DNA of 64,000 bases from Eutrophocola sp963925675 (GTDB lineage: Bacteria > Pseudomonadota > Gammaproteobacteria > Pseudomonadales > Pseudohongiellaceae), in assembly GCA_963925675.1 (NCBI GenBank), contig CAWUSW010000025.1, positions 1 through 64,000 on the forward strand, written 5' to 3'. This document shows, in pieces, positions 34,007 to 43,530 of this stretch (position 1 is the stretch's first letter; every line of letters starts with the position of its first letter). The notes beneath the pieces are model-generated. The model ran no database searches and was not told the DNA's origin. It saw only the letters and a program-made list of their open reading frames with translations. The translations under genes and the position numbers were made by a program.

Positions 34007-36145
34007 ATGTTCAAGACACTACAATTCAAGGTTATAAGTATTTTACTGTTGGCAGGATTTCTTGCGGCTTGCGGAAATGATGATGCCACAAGTCCTGAAA
34101 CGTCTGTGACGACTGCAGTTGATACCTCTGCTGCTGCAAACAGTCCGGCACCACAAACAAATCCCCTTAATACCGATCCTATGGCTTTGCCGCCAAGCGG
34201 TGAATGGCCCACCAATGGTGGATCTTTTTATAATCAGCGCTGGTCGCCGCTGGATCAAATTAATCGTGACAACATCAGTCAGCTAAAAGCTGAATGGCGG
34301 GTGCATTTAAATGGTTCCGGTATGGAGACCAAGTATTCAGCAGAGGGCACCCCACTTTATAAGGATGGTGTTTTGTATATGACCACAGGCGACTCTGATG
34401 TTTTTGCTGTTAGCCTGGAAAGTGGAGAGATAATTTGGGATTACGACTCGGTGTTTCCTGAAGGCATGGGGCAGCAAGTGTGCTGCGGCTGGGATAATCG
34501 CGGCGTTGCTTTAGGTGATGGCAAGGTGTTTGTCGGCCAACTGGATGCCAGACTGGTAGCCCTTGATGAAGTCAGCGGAGAGGTAAGTTGGGAGACCCAG
34601 AGTGTGCGTTGGGAAGATGGCTACAGTATTACCGGTGCCCCTCTATATTATGACGGCATGGTGATCACCGGTTATTCGGGTGCTGAAAAAGGGGTGCGCG
34701 GTCTTGTGGAAGCCTTTGATTCTCAAACAGGCGAAAATCTGTGGACCTTTTATACTGTTCCGGGACCCGGAGAATTCGGTCACGACACCTGGCCTGCAGA
34801 CAGTAATGTCTGGGAATTCGGCGGTGGTACTGTTTGGCAGACCCCGGCAGTGGATCCTGAGCTTGACCTGATTTACTTTTCCACGGGCAATCCCGGACCG
34901 GACATGAACGGCAAAATCAGGGAGGGTGATAATTTATTCACTGCATCCATTGTCGCCGTTGATGCTCATACTGGAGAATACCGCTGGCACTTCCAGCAGG
35001 TGCACCATGACCTTTGGGATTACGACGCGCCAAACCCTGTCATTCTGTTTGATATGGAATTTGAAGGAGAGACACGTAAAGCCATTGCCGAGGCAGGTAA
35101 AACCGGTTGGGTATATATCCTCGACAGGATCACCGGGGAACCGATTGTTGGTATCGAGGAAAAGCCGGTGCCGCAACTTTCAGAACAATTCACCTCTCCG
35201 ACGCAGCCTTACCCTGTAGGGGATGCTTTTATTCCGCAGTTTGTTGATGTGGCTCCCGAAGGTACGGTACTGGTTAATCAGGGCAGGATATTTACTCCCT
35301 TCCTTTATGAACCAGTTCTGGTGCAACCGGGACTGGCTGGTGGTGCCAACTGGGCGCCCAGTGCTTATGATCCGACGCGCCAGACTATGTATATTTGTGC
35401 CTCTGAATCTTCGATTGTGCTCTATATGGAAGACACTGACGTCCCTGAACAGCACAGTGGAGAAACATGGACTGGCGGTAATTTTGGTGGTTCAAAAAGA
35501 CCCACAGTAGGTATTGTTGCGGCTGTGGATATGACCACCAATAAACTGGTGTGGCAGTATCGATGGCAGGATCCCTGCTATAGCGGATTTTTGTCCACCG
35601 CTGGCGATTTACTCTTTGTTGGCCGTAATGACGGCAGGTTGACAGCTCTGGATACCGATACGGGCATGGAGGTTTGGGATTTCCAGACCGGCGCCGGCGC
35701 GAACGCACCAGCCATCACCTTTCAGGACAATGGGAAACAATACATCGCTTCCTACTCTGGCGGCAACCTGTTCCAGGGATCAGCGCATGGCGACAGCTTG
35801 TGGTTGTTTTCCCTGGACGGGCAAATGGAAGAAACGACGCCCGGTGACACCTTGCCGATATTAACTAACGCTACAGGTGACACACCTCAGGTAGTTTTTG
35901 CTGAAGGAGAGGCAGATATTGATGCCGGAGAAGTACTTTACCAGCAGACCTGTCTGCCATGCCATGGCGATGACGGTTTGGGAGGGCATAACAATGCCTT
36001 GCCGCTCAATAACCTGACTGATATTCGCGATGCTATAACTGTGGTGTCTTCTGGCAGAAATAATATGCCTAATTTCACCGGTGCATTGACGCCTGAGCAA
36101 ATCAGGGATGTCAGTGGCTTTGTTGTTAATCGTTTATTTCAATGA
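34007..36145 (+). CDS. PQQ-dependent alcohol dehydrogenase, quinohemoprotein lipoprotein
   Basis: The 712-residue protein has a lipoprotein signal (LLLAGFLAAC, Cys22), a low-complexity linker and a full quinoprotein propeller. A vicinal Cys159-Cys160 in QQVCCGWDNRG matches the disulfide ring beside PQQ in alcohol dehydrogenases, and HHDLWDYDAPNP carries the catalytic Asp. A C-terminal cytochrome c domain follows, with CLPCH at 649-653 and a probable Met ligand near 687 (NMP). It would oxidise an alcohol and pass electrons through its heme to the respiratory chain. It begins with a strong ribosome site (aggggatggg) and overlaps the next gene by four bases. The substrate is unknown. Confidence 0.87.
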   Translation: MFKTLQFKVISILLLAGFLAACGNDDATSPETSVTTAVDTSAAANSPAPQTNPLNTDPMALPPSGEWPTNGGSFYNQRWSPLDQINRDNISQLKAEWRVHLNGSGMETKYSAEGTPLYKDGVLYMTTGDSDVFAVSLESGEIIWDYDSVFPEGMGQQVCCGWDNRGVALGDGKVFVGQLDARLVALDEVSGEVSWETQSVRWEDGYSITGAPLYYDGMVITGYSGAEKGVRGLVEAFDSQTGENLWTFYTVPGPGEFGHDTWPADSNVWEFGGGTVWQTPAVDPELDLIYFSTGNPGPDMNGKIREGDNLFTASIVAVDAHTGEYRWHFQQVHHDLWDYDAPNPVILFDMEFEGETRKAIAEAGKTGWVYILDRITGEPIVGIEEKPVPQLSEQFTSPTQPYPVGDAFIPQFVDVAPEGTVLVNQGRIFTPFLYEPVLVQPGLAGGANWAPSAYDPTRQTMYICASESSIVLYMEDTDVPEQHSGETWTGGNFGGSKRPTVGIVAAVDMTTNKLVWQYRWQDPCYSGFLSTAGDLLFVGRNDGRLTALDTDTGMEVWDFQTGAGANAPAITFQDNGKQYIASYSGGNLFQGSAHGDSLWLFSLDGQMEETTPGDTLPILTNATGDTPQVVFAEGEADIDAGEVLYQQTCLPCHGDDGLGGHNNALPLNNLTDIRDAITVVSSGRNNMPNFTGALTPEQIRDVSGFVVNRLFQ

Positions 36146-36681
36146 ATTCAGATTGTCGTATGATTTCCCGAACCAGCATTGTTTTTGTTTTCCTTCTTGC
36201 TCTTTCAGCTTGCGCCACTGATTTTGAAATTCTGGAATGGCCTGAAGGGGGCTACCCCAGAAATTATTTTGAGGCGGTCTTTCAGGAAGATGATCTGGCA
36301 CGGCAATATCAATCTGAAGATGATTATCTGTTATGGGTTACACGTTTTTATAATGGTTACAGTTTGGCCCCGGGCTGGCTAAATTTGACCGAACAGGTAA
36401 AAGACAGGCTGGATGAACCTTACCGTTCAGAAGTCTCTGCGAAGCTTTATCATCTTGGCGGCCGGATTGGTATCGAATGGGCCAAGGATAATGCGGTGAG
36501 AGTACTTGATACGCGAAATGCAGCAGTTTGGCGTGATGCGCTGATAGAGGCGCTCAGCCAGAATGATCTTGATAACTATATTATCCGTGTCGAAGAAGAT
36601 ATTGGAAGTTTGTTTACAGGAGACCTGAACAAGGAAGATATTACCTTTGAAAGATACTACATAGATGATTTTGCGTTTTAA
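36142..36681 (+). CDS. hypothetical lipoprotein coupled to the PQQ dehydrogenase gene
   Basis: The 179-residue protein starts within the stop of the dehydrogenase gene (ATGA overlap), or six codons later at 36160. It has a lipoprotein signal (FVFLLALSAC). The mature part is acidic and helical with aromatic clusters (YPRNYFEAVFQEDD, RFYNGYSLAPGWL). I do not recognise a family. The four-base overlap indicates translational coupling, so it may assist assembly, localisation or electron transfer of the quinohemoprotein. Both proteins appear to be lipid-anchored. Confidence 0.7.
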   Translation: MNSDCRMISRTSIVFVFLLALSACATDFEILEWPEGGYPRNYFEAVFQEDDLARQYQSEDDYLLWVTRFYNGYSLAPGWLNLTEQVKDRLDEPYRSEVSAKLYHLGGRIGIEWAKDNAVRVLDTRNAAVWRDALIEALSQNDLDNYIIRVEEDIGSLFTGDLNKEDITFERYYIDDFAF

Positions 36682-36757
36682 GTCTGGTTAAACAACTGAT
36701 CCAACAATGCGGAATAATATTAATGACAGATAATTCCTGCCTGTCAAAGAGCAATCA

Positions 36758-37639
36758 GTGAATCGCTGGCAACGTTGGCTTAAGGCTCCTCACACCACAT
36801 TGTTACATCGTGCGCTGTTTCAGGTACACCTGTGGCTGGGTATTGGTCTGGGGCTTTATATTCTGGTGATCAGTGTCAGTGGCTCCGCTGTCGTATTAAG
36901 GCCTCAGTTCGTGCGCTGGTTTGTTGTCAGTGAAGTGGCGTCCAATGAAGGTGAAGCTCTGGCAGGGGCTGTACTTGAGAATAAGGTTGCTGAAACCTAC
37001 AGTGACTTCAGCGTGATCAATATTGTTCCTCCCACACGCCCTCGACGTGCAAGCTATGTGGCTCTTGAAAAAGACGGTGTTGAAACATCGCGTTATTTTG
37101 ATCACTTTGCAGGTGTTGATCTTGGTAATACCTATCCCTGGCAGGTACGCACAGTAGAATGGCTGACGCGTCTGCATGACGATTTATTAATGGATCGTGT
37201 CAGCGGACGAAAAATAAATGCCTTAGGCGGTATCCTTTTTTTGTTGATGGTAATCACCGGGCTTGTGATCTGGTGGCAAGGCAGACGACGCTGGCTGGAT
37301 GGGCTGGTTATCAAGCGCAGCAGTTCTCACAGTTTTATTTGGCAGTTGCACAGTTTTCTGGGTTTCTGGTCGCTGCTACTACTTTTTGTGTGGGGAATTA
37401 CCGCTATTTATTTTGCTTTCCCGCAACCCTTTGATTTTATTATTGATGCCATGGATAAGGATCTGGAAGATTTTGAGCGCCCAGACAAGTGGCTGTTATT
37501 TATGATTGACCTGCATTTTGGTCGTTTCCGTGGTTCCTGGCTGGCTTATGTATGGGTAGTGCTGGGTTTGCTGCCAGCCATAATGTTTATTTCAGGATTT
37601 ATTCTTTGGTACAGGAAGACGCTGAAAAAATATTTGTAG
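36758..37639 (+). CDS. PepSY-associated transmembrane protein
   Basis: The 293-residue protein has an N-terminal helix FQVHLWLGIGLGLYILVISVSG, a periplasmic PepSY-like segment, then three further membrane helices with the family patterns LTRLHDDLLM, GGILFLLMVITGLVIWW, WQLHSFLGFWSLLLLFVWG and the final GFILWYRK. Conserved His residues on helices could bind heme or metal, as proposed for PepSY-TM iron reductases. It starts at GTG (36758), with aagagc upstream. It lies between two PQQ dehydrogenase genes and near a second PepSY gene. A five-unit heptanucleotide array follows its stop. Confidence 0.8.
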   Translation: MNRWQRWLKAPHTTLLHRALFQVHLWLGIGLGLYILVISVSGSAVVLRPQFVRWFVVSEVASNEGEALAGAVLENKVAETYSDFSVINIVPPTRPRRASYVALEKDGVETSRYFDHFAGVDLGNTYPWQVRTVEWLTRLHDDLLMDRVSGRKINALGGILFLLMVITGLVIWWQGRRRWLDGLVIKRSSSHSFIWQLHSFLGFWSLLLLFVWGITAIYFAFPQPFDFIIDAMDKDLEDFERPDKWLLFMIDLHFGRFRGSWLAYVWVVLGLLPAIMFISGFILWYRKTLKKYL

Positions 37640-37640
37640 T

Positions 37641-37675
37641 TGCAAGGTGCAAGGTGCAAGGTGCAAGGTGCAAGG
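37641..37675 (+). repeat. heptanucleotide array TGCAAGG x5
   Basis: Five perfect copies of tgcaagg begin one base after the stop codon of the upstream PepSY gene, and a short G-run follows. The unit differs from the GATAAAA arrays elsewhere, but the seven-base period and position just after a stop are the same. The rest of the 255-bp gap shows no recognisable element. Confidence 0.92.
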
Positions 37676-37894
37676 GGGGCGCTGCGATCTGCAATTTTAT
37701 TTTTACTGCGCGTGTAGCAATTAACGCATCAATGATGTCATTCTGTGGTTCATCATCTTCCCGCGCTTTACTGTTGTAATTTAAAATATTCATTCAGGGT
37801 GATCATTTCACATAGTTCATCAATTTATTCTTTTGTATGTGTAAGTTGAATTTCGCTACACTCATTAATCATTATTGTTCCACCGAGGAAGATT

Positions 37895-39499
37895 GTGCGG
37901 GCTTTTAAAACCCTGCTTATTCTCAGTCACCGTTATATCGGTATTCCACTCAGCTTTGTTTTTGTGGTGTGGTTCCTGTCGGCTTTTGTAATGATCTATG
38001 CGGGCGGCATGCCACGCATTACAGATGCGATGCATATTGAAGGGGCCAGTTCTCTCGAGTTTGACAAGGTAACAGTGAGTCCCAGGCAAGCTGCAGGCTT
38101 GCTCGGTTATAACCCCTTTGAGGCACGATTGCGTTCCGTGCTGGACAGACCTGTCTATGAATTTCCTGAGTTGCGCTATCCGAGCACCTTTATCTGGGCA
38201 GATGATGGCGAATTTCTAACAGAATTAACCCCGGAGCAGGGTGCGCAAATCGCCAGTGATTTTCTGGACCTTCCTGTGGAGCAATTTGTCTATGAAGGTT
38301 TAATTAACCAAGCTGACCAATGGACTATTGCCATCCCCGATGAGTTGCCATTGTTCAAATATCGTGTGGATGATGAATATGCAACCCAGGCCTATGTATC
38401 GCCAGCCAATGCCCGGGTAGCTGTATACACCACACGGCAAAGTCGACTTCTGGCATGGCTGGGTACAATTCCGCACTGGTTTTATTTTGCTGATCTGCGG
38501 GCCAATCAACCCCTCTGGTATGACATTGTGGTGTGGAGCTCTGGAATTGGCTGCCTCCTTGCCTTATTGGGTTTGATTATGAGTTTCACACAATGGCGCA
38601 GGGTTCGACCCTTCTCCCTTGGTAAAGCAATTCCTTATAAAGGTATGATGCGTTGGCACTATATTTTAGGAACGGTGTTCGGAGTCTTCGTGCTTACCTG
38701 GGCATTTAGCGGCATGCTGTCAATGGAACCATTTGCCTGGTCTGATGCCCGAGGGCTGGCAGTTGATGAAGGTGTTTACCAGGAAGGGGTGCTTGATATG
38801 GCGGCGTTTCCCGCGATTGATGCGCAACAATGGCAAAGTCTTGTCAACACACAAGGCCCGCAAGCGCTGATTAAGGAAGTGGATTTTCGCTGGATAGGAG
38901 GGGCACCGTTTTATCTCGCCAGTTACAGTGATACTAGCGCTCTGGATATGGACAAACGTGATCGGCTGCACCAGCCTTATAATATTATTGGCCAGCTAGA
39001 ATCGAATAGTGTGCTGATTGAGGTAGAAAATTTCCAGCCCAGGGAAGGTTTTGATATTGACGGGCTGGTATCAAAACTGGATGCCAGTATAGAAGATGCA
39101 GATGTCGTTGATTCAGCGCTTTTGACACAATACGATGATTATTATTATTCAAGAAATAACCAGCTGCCTCTGCCGGTTCTTCGCATCAAGTTTAATGATC
39201 CGGCGCAAAGCTGGATTTATGTAGATCCCCGTAAAAGTGAATTGCTGAGTCTTGTTCACAAATACAGTAGAGTGGAGCGCTGGCTATACAGTGGACTTCA
39301 CAGTCTGGATTTTGCCTTCTGGTATCACAAAAGACCCTTGTGGGACCTGGGTGTAATAATACTTCTCGCGGGTGGTCTGATGGTAAGTTTAATAGGGCTG
39401 TATTTTGGTTTAAGGCGATTAAAGTCGGATGTCGCCTTCTTGTTTGGAAAGATTAATCGATCAGGTAAATCACAAGGAGTATCAGGTGCGACACATTAG
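37895..39499 (+). CDS. large PepSY-domain membrane protein
   Basis: The 534-residue protein has an N-terminal membrane helix (LSHRYIGIPLSFVFVVWFLSAF), a large periplasmic region with PepSY-like segments, a central pair of helices (WSSGIGCLLALLGLIMSF and YILGTVFGVFVLTWAFSG), a second periplasmic domain and a C-terminal helix (GVIILLAGGLMVSLIGLYFG). Such proteins are linked to iron or copper reduction, but this group is uncharacterised. It starts at GTG, after gagga. Its end overlaps the sugar dehydrogenase start by 14 bases, so the two are coupled. Confidence 0.78.
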   Translation: MRAFKTLLILSHRYIGIPLSFVFVVWFLSAFVMIYAGGMPRITDAMHIEGASSLEFDKVTVSPRQAAGLLGYNPFEARLRSVLDRPVYEFPELRYPSTFIWADDGEFLTELTPEQGAQIASDFLDLPVEQFVYEGLINQADQWTIAIPDELPLFKYRVDDEYATQAYVSPANARVAVYTTRQSRLLAWLGTIPHWFYFADLRANQPLWYDIVVWSSGIGCLLALLGLIMSFTQWRRVRPFSLGKAIPYKGMMRWHYILGTVFGVFVLTWAFSGMLSMEPFAWSDARGLAVDEGVYQEGVLDMAAFPAIDAQQWQSLVNTQGPQALIKEVDFRWIGGAPFYLASYSDTSALDMDKRDRLHQPYNIIGQLESNSVLIEVENFQPREGFDIDGLVSKLDASIEDADVVDSALLTQYDDYYYSRNNQLPLPVLRIKFNDPAQSWIYVDPRKSELLSLVHKYSRVERWLYSGLHSLDFAFWYHKRPLWDLGVIILLAGGLMVSLIGLYFGLRRLKSDVAFLFGKINRSGKSQGVSGATH

Positions 39500-40679
39500 A
39501 AAGTTTATTTCATTGCTATCCTTGCTTGCTGTTTCCAGTTTGCTGCAGGCACAACCATTTCCGCTTGGCGAAGGGCCGTGGTATTACGATACCTATGCAC
39601 CCTCCTCAAAAATCAAGGTTTCTGTTGTGGCGCGCGGGATTGAACACGCCTGGGGTATGGCATTTCTTCCCAGTGGCAATATTCTGATTGCAGAAAAACC
39701 AGGTCAATTCAGGCTAATCCGGGATGGGGAGCTTGATCCACGACCATTACCTGGATCACCAAAAGTCCAGGTCGCCTCTGGAGGTGGCTTGATGGATGTA
39801 GTGATTCATCCGGATTTCGCCACTAATCGTCTGGTCTATTTTACCTATGTGAAAAATGCACAACCCCCTGCAGGCGCTGATTATTACGCCACCACTGTTA
39901 TGGCAGCAGGGCGTTTGAATGAAGCGGAAACGGCAATTGAAGATGTTAAGGATATTTTTGTAGCTGATGCCTGGGATACAACGCCGGGTGGTCATGGTTC
40001 GCGCTTGCGTTTTGCTTCTGATAACACTGTTTTTATGTCATCACCGTTCCGTAGAAATTTTGAAAAGCCCCAGGATACGATGAGTGATATCAGTAAATTA
40101 TTGCGCTTGAATGATGACGGCTCTATTCCGGCGGACAATCCTTTTGTCGGTCTGGAAGGCTATCTGCCGGAGATCTGGAGTATTGGTCACCGCGCCATGG
40201 AAGGACTGGACTTTCATCCCTTAACCGGAGAACTCTGGGCCAGTGAGCATGGGCCCCAGGGTGGTGATGAAGTCAATATCGTACAGAAGGGAGAAAATTA
40301 TGGCTGGCCTCTGGTGAGTTATGGTCGCGACTATGATGGCTCGCGGGTCTCTTCCCAACCATGGCTGGCTGATCTAATTCAACCGGAAATTTTTTGGGTA
40401 CCCTCCATCGCCACGTCCGGATTAATGTTTTATACCGGAGAAGAATTTCCCCAGTGGCAGAATGACCTGTTCGTTGGCGCATTAATGACAGCACGCATGC
40501 CTGGCACGGGTCACATAGAACGTATCAATTTTAATGAGAACGGTGAGCAAAGAAGGGAATGGCTGCTTGCAGATCTGAAGCAGCGGATTCGTGATGTGCA
40601 GCAAGGCCCTGATGGATTGATTTATGTATTGACTGAAGAAGCCGATGGGGCGCTACTGGTAATTGAGCCTGTCGATTAG
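39486..40679 (+). CDS. PQQ-dependent sugar dehydrogenase (soluble aldose dehydrogenase type)
   Basis: The 397-residue secreted protein has a signal peptide (LLSLLAVSSLLQA) and a six-bladed propeller of the soluble glucose/aldose dehydrogenase family. Motifs include GMAFLPSGNILIAEKPG, GGLMDVVIHPDF, PGGHGSRLRF with the catalytic-type His, and SEHGPQGGDEVN for calcium and PQQ. The chosen GTG at 39486 follows aaggag closely; the longer frame from 39429 lies within the PepSY gene. It would oxidise aldoses in the periplasm. It is structurally unrelated to the two eight-bladed quinoproteins here but uses the same cofactor. Confidence 0.87.
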   Translation: MRHIRKFISLLSLLAVSSLLQAQPFPLGEGPWYYDTYAPSSKIKVSVVARGIEHAWGMAFLPSGNILIAEKPGQFRLIRDGELDPRPLPGSPKVQVASGGGLMDVVIHPDFATNRLVYFTYVKNAQPPAGADYYATTVMAAGRLNEAETAIEDVKDIFVADAWDTTPGGHGSRLRFASDNTVFMSSPFRRNFEKPQDTMSDISKLLRLNDDGSIPADNPFVGLEGYLPEIWSIGHRAMEGLDFHPLTGELWASEHGPQGGDEVNIVQKGENYGWPLVSYGRDYDGSRVSSQPWLADLIQPEIFWVPSIATSGLMFYTGEEFPQWQNDLFVGALMTARMPGTGHIERINFNENGEQRREWLLADLKQRIRDVQQGPDGLIYVLTEEADGALLVIEPVD

Positions 40680-40712
40680 GACTTCGCTCGCAACAGCGAG
40701 TAAATGAATGCA

Positions 40713-41687
40713 TCAGTTGGACTGGAGTGTTTCGATATCAAGGTTCAGCAGTTCGGTAATGCGGGAGATATTGCCAATATAAAATGCTCCCATTATCTCT
40801 CCCTGTAGCTGTTGTATATTGCCGCCATATTCCGGGGCAATGGAGAGCTGAAAGGTTTTTTCTCCGTAAAGGAATTCGGTAAAGCTGCCAAGAAAATCCT
40901 GCGCCAGGGTTTGCAGTTGTTGAGGCACAAATAGCGCTACCGTCTTTAGTTGTACCAGCAGTTGTTGGCGGTATTCTTCAGAACTGATGCCCAGTGCATC
41001 GCCCTGAATTTTCAGTATGGCATCTACTATGCCAAGATCCTCCAGTGTCATTGATGCGTATGGGATATCAGCATTTTTTATCAGAGTCGACATGGTCGAC
41101 ATAGTAGACATGTTGGATGAGTTAGCTGGAGCACTTGCAGGGTTTTGCTTGAGCGCTTCCATGGGGAGGTTTGTCATCACCAGATTTGATGTCAGCGAAA
41201 AAGAGCCTGGCAGAGCTGCCCTGAAAATATTTTGCAAACGCGATTCATCTTCGGGGTGATAGTCATAACGATAAGAGATTTCCAGTGGTAGCGTTTCCTC
41301 CACCATAATCGCACTGAGATAGTTGTTTAGCGAATTACCTGATGAGTTAGTAAAGAAGGGAAGATCAGCGGGAAATCGCAAGCCCCTGACACTTAAGTTT
41401 AAGTGACCGGGAACAGGGTTGAAATAATCATAATCTGAAATGCGGATGTCCAGCAAAGTATATTCATTACGATTAAGGTCGGTAACATGGAGATTGTTCA
41501 TGACAATATCTCCATTTAGCTTTATGCCAACAGAGGCATATTCCAGCGCAAGGTAATCGCCGTTTTCAATCATTTCCGTAATTCTTGTATCCACCACCGT
41601 CTTTACCTTGTAGTTGGCAAATGCATAAACAGCACCGGCAAAGACAAGCAAGGCACATGGGATGATTATTAGCAGTTTTTTTGTCAT
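40713..41687 (-). CDS. hypothetical inner-membrane-anchored periplasmic protein
   Basis: The 324-residue protein starts with a signal anchor (KKLLIIIPCALLVFAGAVYAFA). The remainder is beta-rich in the first half (LALEYASVGIKLNGDIVMNNLHVTDL) and helical towards the end. I recognise no family with confidence; the layout recalls AsmA-like or DUF945-like periplasmic proteins. A short repeat, NMSTMSTMST at about residues 192-201, is encoded by nine-base units. It is convergent with the sugar dehydrogenase gene and 33 bases from its stop. Confidence 0.6.
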   Translation of the reverse strand: MTKKLLIIIPCALLVFAGAVYAFANYKVKTVVDTRITEMIENGDYLALEYASVGIKLNGDIVMNNLHVTDLNRNEYTLLDIRISDYDYFNPVPGHLNLSVRGLRFPADLPFFTNSSGNSLNNYLSAIMVEETLPLEISYRYDYHPEDESRLQNIFRAALPGSFSLTSNLVMTNLPMEALKQNPASAPANSSNMSTMSTMSTLIKNADIPYASMTLEDLGIVDAILKIQGDALGISSEEYRQQLLVQLKTVALFVPQQLQTLAQDFLGSFTEFLYGEKTFQLSIAPEYGGNIQQLQGEIMGAFYIGNISRITELLNLDIETLQSN

Positions 41688-41904
41688 GATTTTGAATTGG
41701 ATAACAGAATTAGGCGTATTAAAGTCTTAATACTTGGTTAACATTAATGAACTTGAAAATCATAGTAAGGGAGAGAGACAAGATAGGGTGGACAGGATGG
41801 ATTGTCCAAACTTATTGCAAAATATCAGCAATAACTTAAAGGCTGACTATGTACCTTGGGCAGCATGCTGATAATCCAGGAAATTAAGCGGGAATAATCT
41901 GCAT

Positions 41905-42348
41905 ATGAATATCAAATTACAGAGTATCGCCAGAAGAAAAAATGATGATCACACCGGGGAGGAGTTGTTCTCAGGAGAGGTAACTGTGACAGAAGGGCTG
42001 CAGGGAGACTACAGGACCACTATTGTGGCAGGGGAAGTTAGCGTGTTGAGTAAGGAGTCCTGGGTAAAAGTATGTCATGAAATTGGTACAGAGCTTACCT
42101 GGCTGGCTAATGGATCAAATCTGTTGATCAAAGGCTTCGAGTTTTTACCTGCTGACCTGGGGAAAACAATCTGCATCGGTGAGGCTCAATTTGAAATTAC
42201 CCGTGAACTGGATCCTGGTCTGGAACTGAAAAGCCGAGAACCTGAACTCTATGAGGCATTACTGCAAGGATGGCGCGGTGGTGTTGTCTGTAAGGTACTG
42301 CGCAGTGGCAATATCCAAAGCGGTGATGATGTAGATATAAGCGCTTAG
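41905..42348 (+). CDS. MOSC-domain-like protein lacking the usual cysteine
   Basis: The 147-residue protein aligns by eye with small bacterial MOSC proteins: EGLQGDYRTT, VSVLSKESW, NLLIKGFEF, GKTICIGEAQFEI, and the final WRGGVVCKVLRSGNIQSGDDV. MOSC domains are thought to carry sulfur or molybdenum-cofactor species on a conserved Cys in a motif like RPCERM. Here that position reads DPGLEL, with no Cys. The function may therefore differ. It is flanked by a 217-bp gap upstream without clear signals and converges on ispB. Confidence 0.72.
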   Translation: MNIKLQSIARRKNDDHTGEELFSGEVTVTEGLQGDYRTTIVAGEVSVLSKESWVKVCHEIGTELTWLANGSNLLIKGFEFLPADLGKTICIGEAQFEITRELDPGLELKSREPELYEALLQGWRGGVVCKVLRSGNIQSGDDVDISA

Positions 42349-42404
42349 TGAGTTACTTTATAAAGTGCTGTCTTGTTGCTATTTATGGCTGCGCTTTTTC
42401 AGGA

Positions 42405-43370
42405 TCAACTTTCCCGGTTCAGCGCTGCCTCGGCGACCTGTTCCAGTCCAGTTCGAAATTCGTTGTCGGGCAGGCAATCAAGGCAGTTGAGTGCACTCTC
42501 AATGGCTTTACGTGCTTTTTCCCGGGTGTAATCCAGAGCGCCTGATTGCACCACTGTGGCAATGATCGCATCCAGTTGATCCTTGCCGCCTGTTTTGATG
42601 GCGTTTTCAATCAAGGTCTTTTCACTGTCAGTAGAATTTTTCATGGCATAGATCAGTGGCAGGGTCGGTTTGCCTTCAGCGAGGTCATCGCCGATATTTT
42701 TCCCCATGGTTTCACTGGAACCCGAATAATCCAGCACATCATCGACCAGCTGGAAGGCAATGCCTACCTGCAGACCAAATTCATGAAGATTTTCACAAAT
42801 GGTGTTGTCGGCACCCGCCAGAATGCCGGCAGATTTGCAGGCGGCGGCAAAAAGAATGGCCGTTTTATTATGAATTACCTTGAGGTAATCGGCTTCTGTG
42901 GCTTGCGGATTATGCTGATTGACGAGTTGCAGTACCTCACCTTCTGAAATTTTATTGGTAGTGCTGGCCATTACATCCATGATTTGCATGTCGCCGATAT
43001 TCACCAGCAATTCAAATGCACGGGAGTAGATGAAATCTCCAACAAGCACACTGGAAGGGTTATCCCAACGGGTATTGGCAGTAGGTCGTCCCCTGCGCAT
43101 TTCTGACATATCTACGACGTCGTCGTGCAGTAAAGTCGCGGTATGCAGAAATTCTATGACAGTGGCCAGTTGTATATGATCCTTGCCTTCATAGCCCAGA
43201 TTCTGGCTGCACAGCAATACCAAAACCGGACGCATACGCTTGCCTCCGGCCTCAATAATGTAATGCCCGATACTTTCGATGAGGGGGACTTCAGAATGAA
43301 GCTGCGCAACGACTGTCTGGTTTAGCGCGGCAAAATCTTCAGCCACGATCTGTTGAATTCGTGAAACCAT
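42405..43370 (-). CDS. ispB: octaprenyl diphosphate synthase
   Basis: The 321-residue trans-prenyltransferase extends farnesyl diphosphate with isopentenyl units to form the ubiquinone side chain. The first aspartate-rich motif is LLHDDVVDMSEMRRG and the second is QLVDDVLDYSG. GGKRMRPVLVLL and GKPTLPLIYAM are also conserved. The start at MVSRIQ (43370) replaces an 18-residue longer frame. It is divergent from rplU across about 390 bp, as in E. coli and Pseudomonas. Confidence 0.95.
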   Translation of the reverse strand: MVSRIQQIVAEDFAALNQTVVAQLHSEVPLIESIGHYIIEAGGKRMRPVLVLLCSQNLGYEGKDHIQLATVIEFLHTATLLHDDVVDMSEMRRGRPTANTRWDNPSSVLVGDFIYSRAFELLVNIGDMQIMDVMASTTNKISEGEVLQLVNQHNPQATEADYLKVIHNKTAILFAAACKSAGILAGADNTICENLHEFGLQVGIAFQLVDDVLDYSGSSETMGKNIGDDLAEGKPTLPLIYAMKNSTDSEKTLIENAIKTGGKDQLDAIIATVVQSGALDYTREKARKAIESALNCLDCLPDNEFRTGLEQVAEAALNRES

Positions 43371-43501
43371 AGTCTGCTCTGGAAAAGAGAATGGAATGCT
43401 AGTTTTGGTGCAGAGTAAAGTCAAGGATTACGGGCTTTTCGGGAAGTCCCAGTGATACAGATCAAGCCCTGCCAGTATGGGCAAAAAAAGCCCTGATTTT
43501 G

Positions 43502-43530
43502 TTGCGAAAGCAGGGTTGTTCCCGTACAAT
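43502..43530 (+). promoter_or_regulatory. predicted sigma-70 promoter of rplU-rpmA
   Basis: A -35 box TTGCGA and a -10 box TACAAT are separated by 17 bases, pointing towards rplU. The transcript would carry a leader of about 225 bases containing three 11-base tandem units (43621-43653, caggatagttg type), which may have a regulatory role. No other gene is seen in the 390-bp gap. Confidence 0.45.
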
